Source: JBDTMT01 sp033764095
Lineage (GTDB): Bacteria > Desulfobacterota > Binatia > HRBIN30 > CADEER01
Direction: 5' to 3'
Assembly (NCBI GenBank): GCA_033764095.1
Contig: JANRJF010000317.1
Coordinates: 1 to 43,024, forward strand
DNA: 43,024 nucleotides
Shown piece by piece: positions 30,846 through 41,698 of the stretch. Every line of letters begins with the position of its first letter. The first letter of the stretch is position 1. Made by a program: the position numbers and the translations under genes. The notes beneath the pieces are model-generated. The model made no database searches, was not told the origin of the DNA, and was given only the letters and a program-made list of their open reading frames with translations.

Positions 30846-32342
30846 ATGAACAAGCACCGGCGCGATGGCGCCGAAGACAGCACGGGCGCGCCGGCCGAGC
30901 CCGCCGCCGCACCGGTCTCGCGACGGCAGTTCCTGACCACGCTGTCGGTGGCGGCGGGTGCTCTGGCGGTCGGCGGCTGCGGCGACGGCGACGCGATGGC
31001 GAGAGCAACGGCGACACCGAGCCCCAGCCTCACTCCGACCGGCACCGCGACCTCCTCGCCGAGGCCGAGTGACACGCCGACGGCCTCGCCGTCCCCGTCG
31101 CCGACGGCGACCGCGACGCCGACCGATCCCGAGGACGATCCACTGCCGGCGCCGGCGCAATCGGGCATCCAGCACATCGTCGTCGTGATGATGGAGAACC
31201 GCTCGTTCGACCACTTCCTCGGCTGGCTGCCGGGCGCCGACGGCCGCCAGGCGGGCCTGCAGTTCCGCGATCGGCGCGGCACCCTGCAGCAGACCCATCG
31301 GCTGGCGCCCGAGTTCCAGAGTTGCGCGTCCGGCGACCCCGACCACTCCTACGAGGGCGGCCGCATCCAGTTCGCCGGCGGCGCCAACGACGGCTGGTTG
31401 CTCGCCGCCACCGACGACCTCTTCCCACTCGGCTACTTCACCCAGAGCGACCTGGCGTTCTTCGGCACCGCCGTGCCGGCGTGGACGACCTTCGACCGCT
31501 ACTTCTGCGCCATTCTCGGCCCGACGTTTCCAAACCGCTTCTACATGCACGCGGCGCAGACCGACCGGCTGACCAACACGTTCGACGCCTCGACGCTGCC
31601 GACCATCTGGGATCGCCTCGCCGCTGCCGGACTGAGCGGTCGCTACTACTTCAGCGACCTGCCGGTGCTGGCCCTGTGGGGCGATCGCTTCACCGGCATC
31701 AGCACCCCGATCGCGCAGTTTTTCACCGACGCCGCCGCCGGGACGCTGCCGCAGGTCTCGTACGTCGACCCGCGCTTCCTCAGCGAGGAGCTCGGCACCT
31801 CGAACGACGACCACCCATTCGCCGACATCCGCAATGGGCAGGCGTTCATGAGCCAGATCTATGACGCCGTGACCGCCAGCCCGAACTGGCCCGACACGGT
31901 GCTGATCTTCACCTACGACGAGTGGGGCGGTTTCTTCGACCACGTCTCGCCGCCGCTGGCGCCGCGCACCGGGCTCGACGACCAGCTCGGCAACGACGGG
32001 CGGCTCGGCTTTCGCGTCCCCTGCGTCGTCGTCTCTCCGCTCGCCCGGCGCTCGTTCATCGGCCACAGGACCTACGACCACACCTCGATCCTGAAGCTGA
32101 TCGAGTGGCGCTGGGACCTCGCACCGCTCTCGACCCGCGACGCGACCGCCACCAACCTGGCGCACGGACTGGACTTCACCCGCCCGAAGAACCTCATGTA
32201 CCCGCGCATCACGGTGCCGGCGGGTCCGTTTGGCGAGGTGTGCGAACACGACGCCGCCCTGCGACGCGCCGAGCTGCAGCCGTTGCGGGTCGCGGCCGCG
32301 CGCTACCGCTTCCCCCGACCGGACCGAGCCCGTGGAGAGTGA
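30846..32342 (+). CDS. Tat-exported lipoprotein of the phospholipase C / acid phosphatase family
   Basis: 498 residues. Tat motif SRRQFL at ~25-30, lipobox 'LAVGGC' (C45), a Thr-Ser-Pro linker ~50-106, then a PF04185-type phosphoesterase domain: 'IQHIVVVMMENRSFDHFLGW' (metal ligands E117, N118), 'YDEWGGFFDHV' (~357-367) and 'GFRVPCVVVSP'. Hydrolyses phosphate esters or phospholipids outside the cytoplasm. AGGGGGC precedes the start. The stop is four bases before the DUF1566 gene, so the two are cotranscribed. Confidence 0.92.
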   Translation: MNKHRRDGAEDSTGAPAEPAAAPVSRRQFLTTLSVAAGALAVGGCGDGDAMARATATPSPSLTPTGTATSSPRPSDTPTASPSPSPTATATPTDPEDDPLPAPAQSGIQHIVVVMMENRSFDHFLGWLPGADGRQAGLQFRDRRGTLQQTHRLAPEFQSCASGDPDHSYEGGRIQFAGGANDGWLLAATDDLFPLGYFTQSDLAFFGTAVPAWTTFDRYFCAILGPTFPNRFYMHAAQTDRLTNTFDASTLPTIWDRLAAAGLSGRYYFSDLPVLALWGDRFTGISTPIAQFFTDAAAGTLPQVSYVDPRFLSEELGTSNDDHPFADIRNGQAFMSQIYDAVTASPNWPDTVLIFTYDEWGGFFDHVSPPLAPRTGLDDQLGNDGRLGFRVPCVVVSPLARRSFIGHRTYDHTSILKLIEWRWDLAPLSTRDATATNLAHGLDFTRPKNLMYPRITVPAGPFGEVCEHDAALRRAELQPLRVAAARYRFPRPDRARGE

Positions 32343-32346
32343 TCAC

Positions 32347-33312
32347 ATGATGCGCAGCGGCATCCTTGTCGCCCTTCTCATCGCCTTCGCCGCGCCGCCT
32401 GCGCCGGCGGTCTCGCCGGCGGACAAGTGTCAGGCGGCCAAACTCGCTACCGCCGGCAAGCTGCAACTCTGCCAGGCTAAAGCGCGAGCCCGTGCCGTCG
32501 CCCGCGGCGGCGCGGCTGATGCGTCGCGCTGCATCGGTCACTTCGCCGACAAGTGGCAGGCCGCCGAGCTGGCGGCGAACGGTGCGTGTCGGTCGGCCGG
32601 CGACGCCGTCGCGGTAGCAGCGTTCGTCGGCGAGCAGGGCGACGAGCTGGCCGCCGCGCTCGCCGGCGGTCCGCTGCTCGACTGTGCCACCCGCCTCGAC
32701 GCCTGCTCCGACGATCGGGCGCGCTGCGACGCGGCGCTGGCGTCCTGCAGGCCGACGCCACCCGGACGCCCCGCCGCCACCGGCCAGACGACCTGCTCCG
32801 ACAGCGGCGGCGCGCCGATCGACTGCGCCGGCAGCGGCCAGGACGGCGAGACGCAGGCGGGCCTGACGGGCGACTTCTTCGACAACGGCGACGGCACGGT
32901 GACCGATCGGCGCACCGGGCTCACCTGGGAAACGCTCACCGACGACGGCTCCATTCACGACAAGGATCAGGTCTATACCTGGGCGGAGGCGGTCACGGCC
33001 CGCATCACGTTGTTCAACGCGGCGCACTTCGCCGGCTATGACGACTGGCGCCTGCCGAACGTCAACGAGCTGCAGAGCCTGGCCGACTATGGCCGCGACA
33101 CGCCGGCCATCGCGCCGGTGTTCGACGCGTCCTGCCAGTCCAGCTGCGCGGCCAGCGCCTGCAGTTGCACCGCGCCGCTGCGCTACTGGACGTCGACCAG
33201 CCGGGTCGACGCGGCCGGCGCGGCGTGGACGGTGTCGTTCGGCAGCGGTGAGGTTCAGTCGGCGGACAAGTCCCTGCACCTCGCCGCCCGCGCCGTACGG
33301 GGCGGGCGCTGA
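32347..33312 (+). CDS. Secreted DUF1566 (Lcl C-terminal-like) protein
   Basis: 321 residues; tandem ATGs at 32347 and 32350, preceded by GGAG. Signal peptide ~1-21. Residues ~25-135 form a Cys- and Ala-rich helical region ('KCQAAKLATAGKLQLCQAKARARA', several paired Cys) and ~165-321 carry the DUF1566 module ('DNGDGTVTDRRTGLTWE', 'YDDWRLPNVNELQSLADYG', 'YWTSTS'). These modules are surface-exposed, collagen-adhesin-like. Second gene of the phosphoesterase operon. Confidence 0.88.
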   Translation: MMRSGILVALLIAFAAPPAPAVSPADKCQAAKLATAGKLQLCQAKARARAVARGGAADASRCIGHFADKWQAAELAANGACRSAGDAVAVAAFVGEQGDELAAALAGGPLLDCATRLDACSDDRARCDAALASCRPTPPGRPAATGQTTCSDSGGAPIDCAGSGQDGETQAGLTGDFFDNGDGTVTDRRTGLTWETLTDDGSIHDKDQVYTWAEAVTARITLFNAAHFAGYDDWRLPNVNELQSLADYGRDTPAIAPVFDASCQSSCAASACSCTAPLRYWTSTSRVDAAGAAWTVSFGSGEVQSADKSLHLAARAVRGGR

Positions 33313-33629
33313 GGGGAATCAGCGCGCGAAGTTTCACGCCGCCGCCATCGGTGCGTCACATTCCTTGGCTATCGCTGCGAGCTCGGGGATCGGGGGCCAG
33401 CGCCAAGTCGTTCGGAGACCCCCTAAGTTTGCGAGTGATCGGGCGTCACCTCCGGTCCCCGTTCTCTGCAGCCGCCGCGAACGGGCGGCTCGCGGGAACG
33501 CAGGCAACTTCTACTTCCCACAGCGCCGCACTCTGTAACTCTTGCCCGACATGCCGGCTGACCGGAGGACTGCGCCGGTGAATCGAACGCCAGGCGGGAC
33601 TGGCGCGATTCGTGGGTATACCTTCCGCG
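33313..33629. other. Intergenic region, hairpin-containing
   Basis: 317 bases. A 7-bp hairpin AGCCGCC/GGCGGCT with a 7-base loop occupies 33470-33490. No gene and no convincing promoter hexamers were seen, although the region is less GC-rich than its surroundings around 33505-33545, where a promoter could lie. Confidence 0.4.
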
Positions 33630-34169
33630 ATGATCGCCGCCGCGCTCCGACCGCTCCCGCTGCGTGCCCTGTTGCTCGCGCTTCTGCTAACCCACGCGGC
33701 GCCGGCACGCGCCGATGGCTGTCCCCGGCGCTTCGACGATCGCACCACCGGACTGCCGACCGCCTGCGTCTTCGTCGGGCGCTACAACCCGTCGTGTGGC
33801 GGCGAGGCGATCGCCCTGTTCGCGGGTGACGGGACGGCCATGGTGGTCAGTCTCGCCGCCGCCAGCGCGGCGTCGCCGCTCTTCATGCCGGCGCAGGTCC
33901 TCTCCGCCACCGAGGGAAAGCTGGTGCTCTGGAATGACCAGCTCGATCTCGCCGCCGCCGAGTCGGCGGGCCAGGTGCGACTCGAACAGGACGGCTCGCG
34001 CCTGCGCGTCGCCATCGCCGGCGGCGCGCTGTACGCGGGCGACTGCCGCTTCGAGGAGTTCGTCGGCCGCTTCGCCGGCATGGCCGAGGCCGCCGGGACG
34101 CCGAGGATGCAGATCAGAACCGTCCCGCAGGGCGGCGGCGGAGTGCTGCAGGTGGCTGGCGCGCGATAG
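33630..34169 (+). CDS. Secreted hypothetical protein
   Basis: 179 residues from the ATG at 33630; a GTG 18 bases upstream in frame is an alternative. Clear signal peptide with hydrophobic 'LLLALLLTHAAPARADG'. Mature part has four Cys, a 'VFVGRYNPSCGGEAIALFAGDGTAMVVSL' beta-rich start and a 'YAGDCRFEEFVGRFAG' end. No family recognised; ribosome-binding site poor. It converges on the GST gene. Confidence 0.68.
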   Translation: MIAAALRPLPLRALLLALLLTHAAPARADGCPRRFDDRTTGLPTACVFVGRYNPSCGGEAIALFAGDGTAMVVSLAAASAASPLFMPAQVLSATEGKLVLWNDQLDLAAAESAGQVRLEQDGSRLRVAIAGGALYAGDCRFEEFVGRFAGMAEAAGTPRMQIRTVPQGGGGVLQVAGAR

Positions 34170-34258
34170 TCGAGCCGCTGCGCTGCCGGCAACCACCACG
34201 GCATCAGGACACCAGACGCGCAGGGTCTCCCGGTCTGACAGCGCGTGCCGGAGCGCGC

Positions 34259-35026
34259 CTACGACGTCGGCCGCCGGCGCCGCGAGGCGGGCGGGTCGAG
34301 CTCCGGGTAGTGCCGGAAGATGCCGCTGCGGTTGAAGGGCTGGCGCCGTGTCGAGCGCAGATAGCGGGCCAGGCGCGGGCGTTGCGCCACCCGATCGTGG
34401 AGCGCGAGCAGCAGTGGAATGCGCGGGGCCAGGCCCGCCATCGCATTGGGAAAGGCGTAGTGCAGCCCGGCGACGAGCTGAAAGGCGGAGAGGTCGACGT
34501 ACGTGCAGCGCGTGCCGACCAGCCACGGACCATGCGCCCGGACGTTGCGCGCCAGGATCTGCTCCAGCCAGCCGAGGAATTTCGGCAGCCGCTCGCCGAC
34601 GAAGTGGCGGGCGCGGCGCCGCGCCGGGGCGCGCTGATCCTCGTAATACAGGCCGCTGCTGATCGGGTGGTGCACGTCGTGCACCTCGCCGAGCAGATCG
34701 GCGATGGTGAGCTGGATCTGCAACGCCTCGGCGCGAAGCGCCGCGCCGGCCGGCGCCAGCCCGCAGCGCGGCGCCAGGTAGGCGAGGATGTTGGCGGTCT
34801 GCGAGACGACCACGCCGTCGGCAACCACGAACGGCGGCGCCAGCGGCAGCGCGCCGCGGCGCTGGCCGTCGAGGATGCGCTGCATCGCCGCCATGCCGCC
34901 GCGCCGCGAGCGCACGACGTCGATGTATGGCGTGCCGCCGTCCTCCAGGAGCAGGCGCACGAACTCGCCGCGCCCCGGTATGCCCGGCCAGTAGTAGAGC
35001 TCGATCGCTGCGGCCCGGGTCGGCAT
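34259..35026 (-). CDS. Glutathione S-transferase family protein
   Basis: 255 residues, cytosolic GST layout. N-terminal thioredoxin-like domain with 'LYYWPGIPGRGEFVRLLLEDGGTPYIDV' and the cis-Pro/SxxT-like 'VVSQTANILAYLA'; C-terminal all-helical domain ~95-235 with 'WLVGTRCTYVDLSAFQLVAGLHYAFP', the usual N-cap/hydrophobic-staple segment. Catalytic Tyr8-like residue present ('YYW'). Conjugates or isomerises electrophiles using glutathione; substrate unknown. Begins 24 bases downstream of the ppk1 stop, probable operon. Confidence 0.88.
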   Translation of the reverse strand: MPTRAAAIELYYWPGIPGRGEFVRLLLEDGGTPYIDVVRSRRGGMAAMQRILDGQRRGALPLAPPFVVADGVVVSQTANILAYLAPRCGLAPAGAALRAEALQIQLTIADLLGEVHDVHHPISSGLYYEDQRAPARRRARHFVGERLPKFLGWLEQILARNVRAHGPWLVGTRCTYVDLSAFQLVAGLHYAFPNAMAGLAPRIPLLLALHDRVAQRPRLARYLRSTRRQPFNRSGIFRHYPELDPPASRRRRPTS

Positions 35027-35049
35027 GGCTGGCAGCAGCGTCGCGCCGC

Positions 35050-37266
<2,217 letters not shown>

Positions 37267-37594
37267 CTCGACGGTCCTCGCCACGACGCGACACCATGGC
37301 GTGCCGTGCGACCCACTGCAATCGCTGATCGCCGGGGGGCGCTCCGGTCGGCGCCGGGGCAGGTCGCCAATGGGGCGCCGCCTGCCGCGCGCGCGATCGC
37401 GGGCCGCACGGCGCGTGCGCCCATCAGCGCCGCGCACCCCTGCCATTCGCCGCGCACCGCCTCCCGGGGTTCACCCTAAGCCGCGCCTGGGTAAGTCCCA
37501 ATTGCAGCCGACACGCGAGTTTCAGTATCGCGTGATGCATCATTTCTATCGCAGATGCCTGCCGTGAAGCATGCGGCAGGTGCGGGAGGGTGGG
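37267..37594. other. Divergent intergenic region
   Basis: 328 bases between ppk1 and the VWA gene. AAGTCCCAA at 37493-37501 matches the core of the dispersed 20-nt element. TTGCAG at 37502-37507 with TATCGC 18 bases later is a weak promoter candidate for the plus-strand gene. CCTGCCG/CGGCAGG (37558-37580) forms a leader hairpin before the GGGAGGG ribosome-binding site. Confidence 0.4.
37558..37580 (+). promoter_or_regulatory. Leader hairpin of the VWA gene
   Basis: Perfect 7-bp stem with a 9-base loop, ending 4 bases before the ribosome-binding site. It could affect translation, but no riboswitch family is recognised. Confidence 0.35.
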
Positions 37595-39382
37595 ATGGCG
37601 CGCGCAATCGTTCGAGCCCTGGCGCTGAGCGGGGCACTGATGGGTCTGGCCGTGACGCGCGTCGCGGCGGCGCCGCCGGCCGTGGCGACCGGCACGATCG
37701 CCACCGCATCCGGCGACTGCCAGCACGCCGACGTCACCCTGCAGGTGTCGGGCGTCGGCGATGCGGTCACCGAGCGGCTGCCGCTCGACGTGATGATCGT
37801 CTTCGACCGCTCCGGCTCGATGGCCGGCACCGCGATCGGCGACGCGAAGGCCGCCGCCAACCTGCTGATCGGCGAGCTCGACAACGGCAACGACCGCGTC
37901 GGCCTCACCTCCTTCGCCACCTCGCCGCTGTTGAACAGCGCCCTGACCAGCAGCTTCGGCACCGTCACCAGCGCGATCAACGGACTGGTGGCGAACGGCT
38001 CGACCAATATCGGCGGCGGTGTGCAGACCGGCCAGACGGAGATCGCGACGCACGGGCGCGCGGCGCCGACGGTGCGCGTCATGGTGGTGCTCTCCGACGG
38101 CGTCGCCAACGTCGCCGCCAACGGCACCAGTTGCGCCACCAGCCCGACCGCACCGACCACCTGCACCAACGACGCGATCACCCAGGCGGCTACCGCCAAG
38201 GCGGCCGGCACCATCGTGTTCAGCATCGGCCTCAACCTCGGCAGCCTGCCGACCAACGTCGCCGCCGTGGCGCGCAATACGTTGCGCGCGATGGCGACCG
38301 ACACCGCGAAGTATTTCGAGTCGCCGTCGTCGAGCGATCTCGCCGACATCTTCGCCGAGATCGCCAGCCAGGTGACCAACCTGGCCGGCTCGAACGTGAT
38401 CGTCACCGACATCCTGCCGGCCGGGGTCACCTACGTCGCCGGCTCGGCGACGCCGGCGCCAGCCAGCGTCAGCGGTCAGACGCTGACCTGGAACCTCGGC
38501 ATCATCTCGATCGGCCAGATGCACACGATCAGCTTCACCGTCGCGCTCGACAGCGCCGATCCGAATCAACTGGTCGACGTCTTCCCCGACTCGCGCGCCG
38601 ACTACACCAACTATCTCGGCCAGTCGGCCTCGACGCCGTTCCCGCAGACCTTCGTCAGCGTCACCGCCTGTCCGACGCCGACGCCAACCGACACGCCGAC
38701 GCTACCGACGGCAACTGCCACCGACACGCCGACGGCGGAGGACACACCGACCGACACGCCGCCGCCGACCGCGACCGACACCCCGACGCCGAGCGCGACG
38801 CCGAGCTTCACGGTGCCGCCGACCGCCACCGCCGGCGCTGCCGGGGTCGCCTGCCCGCCGACGCCGCTCGCCGGCTGCCGCGGCGCCGGCAAATCGCTGC
38901 TGCGGGTCCGCAACATCGCCAACGACGGGCGCGACAAATTCCTCTGGAAGTGGGGGCGCGGCCAGTCCACCACGCCGGCCGACTTCGGCTCGCCCACCAC
39001 GACCACCCAGTACCTGCTCTGCCTGTACGGCGGCACTCCCGCCGCACTGCTGAGCGACGGCGAGTATGTCGTACCGACCGGCCAGCACTGGACCGCCTAC
39101 GGCAGCCGCACCATGCGCTACCTCGACAAGACCGCCACCGCGCCGGACGGCATCCAGAAGGTCGTGCTGCGCAGCAACACGCAGGGCAAGGCGCGCCTCA
39201 TGTTGCGCGGACGCGGCCTCAACCTGCCCGATCCCGCCCTGCCGATCGCCCCCGACGACTTCCCGCTGGTCGTGCAACTGGTCAACAGTCCGTCCACCGG
39301 CGCCTGCTGGGAAAGTCGCTTCGCCGCCGGCGCGGCGCTGCGCAACACGGCGACGCAGGTGAAGCTGCGCCAGTCGCCGTGA
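37595..39382 (+). CDS. Secreted VWA-domain protein with DUF11-like and Thr-Pro segments
   Basis: 595 residues; the ATG at 37595 follows GGGAGGGTGGG, an upstream ATG at 37571 has none. Signal peptide ~1-26. VWA domain ~62-275 with complete MIDAS (D71-x-S73-x-S75, T137, D168), so it should bind Mg/Mn-dependent ligands. A DUF11-type repeat follows ('VTDILPAGVTYVAGSATP...LTWNLGIISIGQMHTISFTV'), then a ~60-residue Thr-Pro linker and a novel ~150-residue C-terminal domain ('LLRVRNIANDGRDKFLWKWGRG'). Likely a surface adhesin or scaffold. Two hairpins follow the stop. Confidence 0.88.
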   Translation: MARAIVRALALSGALMGLAVTRVAAAPPAVATGTIATASGDCQHADVTLQVSGVGDAVTERLPLDVMIVFDRSGSMAGTAIGDAKAAANLLIGELDNGNDRVGLTSFATSPLLNSALTSSFGTVTSAINGLVANGSTNIGGGVQTGQTEIATHGRAAPTVRVMVVLSDGVANVAANGTSCATSPTAPTTCTNDAITQAATAKAAGTIVFSIGLNLGSLPTNVAAVARNTLRAMATDTAKYFESPSSSDLADIFAEIASQVTNLAGSNVIVTDILPAGVTYVAGSATPAPASVSGQTLTWNLGIISIGQMHTISFTVALDSADPNQLVDVFPDSRADYTNYLGQSASTPFPQTFVSVTACPTPTPTDTPTLPTATATDTPTAEDTPTDTPPPTATDTPTPSATPSFTVPPTATAGAAGVACPPTPLAGCRGAGKSLLRVRNIANDGRDKFLWKWGRGQSTTPADFGSPTTTTQYLLCLYGGTPAALLSDGEYVVPTGQHWTAYGSRTMRYLDKTATAPDGIQKVVLRSNTQGKARLMLRGRGLNLPDPALPIAPDDFPLVVQLVNSPSTGACWESRFAAGAALRNTATQVKLRQSP

Positions 39383-39388
39383 GCGGCG

Positions 39389-39423
39389 GGCGCGGCCGGC
39401 GCACTCCCTCCGCCGGCCGCGCC
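39389..39423 (+). terminator. Strong hairpin after the VWA gene
   Basis: A perfect 13-bp stem (GGCGCGGCCGGCG against its complement) with a 9-base loop starts seven bases after the stop. Only TT follows, so it may be a non-canonical terminator. Confidence 0.6.
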
Positions 39424-39439
39424 TTACCCGCGTGAAAGA

Positions 39440-39458
39440 GGGCGCCGGCGCCCGTTTT
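39440..39458 (+). terminator. Second intrinsic terminator
   Basis: GGGCG-CCGG-CGCCC hairpin followed by GTTTT, a canonical short intrinsic terminator layout. Confidence 0.5.
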
Positions 39459-39722
39459 CCTGCCGATTGATCCGCCGCGCCCGGTAGCGGCCAGACGGCG
39501 GAAGAGCCTCTCCGCGGCGCTGCGCACTGGAACGAAGCGGCGGGCAGGCCCGCCCCTTCGCAGCCAGAACCGTCTTCTTCCCTCCATCAGCGGCGGAGAA
39601 ATCGTGCCGAACGATCACTTTTCCGTTGCTCATCGGTCATATTTGAGGCCTATTCTGGCCTTGTTCACGTAAGGGGTCTGAGCGCACGACTCGCCGGGCA
39701 AGGGCGAGGCGCTCAGGTGAAT

Positions 39723-39971
39723 ATGAACGGGGCCGCGGGACCGGCACCGGTTCGGGGGTTTGCGATGGATGTCAACATGCTGTTGGGCGCGTGCACGGGG
39801 TTGATGTTGAGCGCGCTCATGATCGCTTCGCGGCAGGATTGCGCCCGCTGGGTGCTCAATCAGGTCGAGGGCAGCGAGCACTGGTCGCCGCCGATCGCCG
39901 GATTTGTCACCGGCACCGGGATTTTCATCGCCGCCGCCAGCCTGTGGCTGCTCGGCGGCGGTCCGCACTGA
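39723..39971 (+). CDS. Small two-TM membrane protein
   Basis: 82 residues if started at ATG 39723; ATG 39765 (68 residues) is equally plausible, being preceded by GGGGG. Two hydrophobic segments: 'MLLGACTGLMLSALMIAS' and 'IAGFVTGTGIFIAAASLWLLGG', joined by a polar turn with 'DCARWVLNQVEGSEHW'. No family recognised. It converges on the EamA gene with a 7-base gap. Confidence 0.55.
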   Translation: MNGAAGPAPVRGFAMDVNMLLGACTGLMLSALMIASRQDCARWVLNQVEGSEHWSPPIAGFVTGTGIFIAAASLWLLGGGPH

Positions 39972-39978
39972 CCAGCGT

Positions 39979-40902
39979 CTAGGGCGCGTCGGTTTCCGCC
40001 GCGCTCGCCGCCAGGTCCTCGGCGCGCCGCGCCGGTTGCGTCAGCACCACCGCGGCCACCCCGGTCAGGCTGATCGCCGCGCCGATCACCTGCGTCAGGT
40101 TCAGCTGCTCGCCGAGCACCAGCGCGGCGGCACCGCACGCCACCACCGGGCTGGCGAGCAGCAGGATCGACACCGCGAAGGCCGAGGTGTGCGGATGCGC
40201 CCAGTTGATCAGGAAGTGGCCGAGCGTCCCGGGCACCAGCGCCAGCACCAGCAGGACCAGCCACTGCGCCCCCTGCGGTGAGCCGAGCGCCTCGCCGTTC
40301 GCCAGGCAGATCGCCAGCATGATCACGGCGGCGACGGTGGTCATGCCGATCAGGTAGTCGGTGGTGGCGACGCGCCGCCGGATGCGCTTCGAGGCCAGGA
40401 AGTAGGCGGTGAAGGCGAACAGGTTGCCGAACGCCAGTGCGTCGCCGAACGGACTCCAGCCCGGCAGCCCGGCGGCGCCGGCAATCACCAGCGCCGCGCC
40501 GGCCAGCGCCACCAGCGACCAGCCGAAGGCGCGCGCGCCGGCCGGCTCGCCGAACCAGCGGCCGGCCACCAGCAGGACCAGGGTCGGTTGCAGCGCGCCG
40601 ATGAGCGCCACGTTGGCGACCGTGGTGGCCTTCAGGGCGCTGAAGAACAGCGCCTGGTGCAGGGCGAACAGCGCGCCGCCGATCAGCGAGCCGCGCAGCC
40701 AGGCGCGGTCGAGCCCGCGCCCGGCGTCGCGCCGCGCCAACGCGATCAGCCACAGCAGCGGCAGCGACAGCCACAGGCGGTAGAACGACGCCACCAGCCC
40801 GGAGACGGCGACCGCCTTGATCAGCACGCTGCTCCATCCCCAGGTGAAGACGGTGACGCCGACCGCCACCAGGGCGCGGCGCTGCAGGGCGGCGGACGAC
40901 AT
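39979..40902 (-). CDS. EamA/DMT-family transporter
   Basis: 307 residues, about ten TM helices in two EamA repeats. Repeat 1 has 'TWGWSSVLIKAVAVSGLVASFYRLWLSLPLLWLIAL' and 'LKATTVANVALIGALQPTLVLL'; repeat 2 has 'LALVPGTLGHFLINWAHPHTSAFAVSILLLASPVVACGAAALVLGE'. Members export amino acids, metabolites or drugs; substrate undetermined. Divergent from the DedA gene across an 81-base gap. Confidence 0.92.
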   Translation of the reverse strand: MSSAALQRRALVAVGVTVFTWGWSSVLIKAVAVSGLVASFYRLWLSLPLLWLIALARRDAGRGLDRAWLRGSLIGGALFALHQALFFSALKATTVANVALIGALQPTLVLLVAGRWFGEPAGARAFGWSLVALAGAALVIAGAAGLPGWSPFGDALAFGNLFAFTAYFLASKRIRRRVATTDYLIGMTTVAAVIMLAICLANGEALGSPQGAQWLVLLVLALVPGTLGHFLINWAHPHTSAFAVSILLLASPVVACGAAALVLGEQLNLTQVIGAAISLTGVAAVVLTQPARRAEDLAASAAETDAP

Positions 40903-40945
40903 CGGCGCAGCTCAGCACGCGCGGCGCGGCGCCACAACGCGCCCG

Positions 40946-40974
40946 TTGTAAGAGCGCCGCTTCCTCTCTATACC
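40946..40974 (+). promoter_or_regulatory. Putative promoter of the DedA gene
   Basis: TTGTAA and TATACC with 17-base spacing. The ATG lies nine bases past the -10, and no Shine-Dalgarno precedes it, so the transcript may be leaderless. Confidence 0.42.
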
Positions 40975-40983
40975 CAGCCGGAC

Positions 40984-41658
40984 ATGGAGTTTCTCAAAGA
41001 CGCGATCGACATCTTCCTGCATCTCGACGTGCACCTGAACGAGCTGGCGGGCTCGCTCGGTCCGTGGCTCTACGTGCTGCTGTTCGCCATCATCTTCGCC
41101 GAAACCGGCCTGGTGGTGACGCCGTTCCTGCCCGGCGACTCGCTGCTGTTCGCCGTCGGCGCGCTGGCGGCCATGGAGGGCTCGCCGCTGCATCCGGGCA
41201 ACATCGCCGTGCTGCTCTGCATCGCGGCGGTGCTGGGCGACGCGCTGAACTACGCGATTGGCGCGCGCATCGGCCCGCGCGTGTTCACCAGCGAGACCTC
41301 GCGGCTGCTCAACAAGGAACACCTGGTGCGCACGCAGCATTTCTACGAGAAGTACGGCGGCAAGACGATCATCATCGCGCGCTTCATGCCGATCGTCCGC
41401 ACCTTCGCGCCGTTCGTCGCCGGCATCGGCCAGATGCGCTACGCCCGCTTCGCCGCCTACAACGTCGTCGGCGGCATCGTCTGGGTGTGTGCCTTCATCT
41501 TCGCCGGCTACTTCTTCGGCAACGTCCCGGTGGTGAAGCGCAACTTCCATCTCGTCATCCTGGCGATCATCGTCATCTCGGTGCTGCCGCCGGTGATCGA
41601 GTTCCTGCGCGCGCGGCGCGAGCACGCCGCGTCGCGCGCCGCCACCGCGCGCGACTGA
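40984..41658 (+). CDS. DedA-family membrane protein
   Basis: 224 residues. Hallmarks: 'FAETGLVVTPFLPGDSLLFAVGALAA', 'GDALNYAIGARIG', and the conserved Arg-containing 'KTIIIARFMPIVRTFAPFVAGIGQM', then two TM helices and a basic C-terminus. DedA proteins act in membrane homeostasis; several recycle undecaprenyl phosphate or phospholipids. The start has no ribosome-binding site. It converges on the GNAT-GFA gene. Confidence 0.94.
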   Translation: MEFLKDAIDIFLHLDVHLNELAGSLGPWLYVLLFAIIFAETGLVVTPFLPGDSLLFAVGALAAMEGSPLHPGNIAVLLCIAAVLGDALNYAIGARIGPRVFTSETSRLLNKEHLVRTQHFYEKYGGKTIIIARFMPIVRTFAPFVAGIGQMRYARFAAYNVVGGIVWVCAFIFAGYFFGNVPVVKRNFHLVILAIIVISVLPPVIEFLRARREHAASRAATARD

Positions 41659-41668
41659 AGCGCCTCGA

Positions 41669-41698
41669 CGCGGCGGCGGCTCAACTGCCGCCGCCGCG
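41669..41698. terminator. Bidirectional hairpin between dedA-like and GNAT-GFA genes
   Basis: A perfect 12-bp stem (CGCGGCGGCGGC and its complement) with a TCAACT loop; the GNAT-GFA stop codon lies in the loop. No T-run, so efficiency is uncertain. Confidence 0.5.

Larger units (their letters stand above)
39383..39722. other. Intergenic region with two terminators
   Basis: 340 bases. After the two hairpins listed separately there is a locally AT-richer stretch (~39600-39670) that may contain the promoter of the next small gene. No gene is evident. Confidence 0.4.

Noticed and set aside
29574..32249. Extension of the methyltransferase to 891 residues
   Set aside because: The methyltransferase domain starts at 30596; the additional N-terminal residues run antisense through the phosphoesterase gene and resemble no domain.
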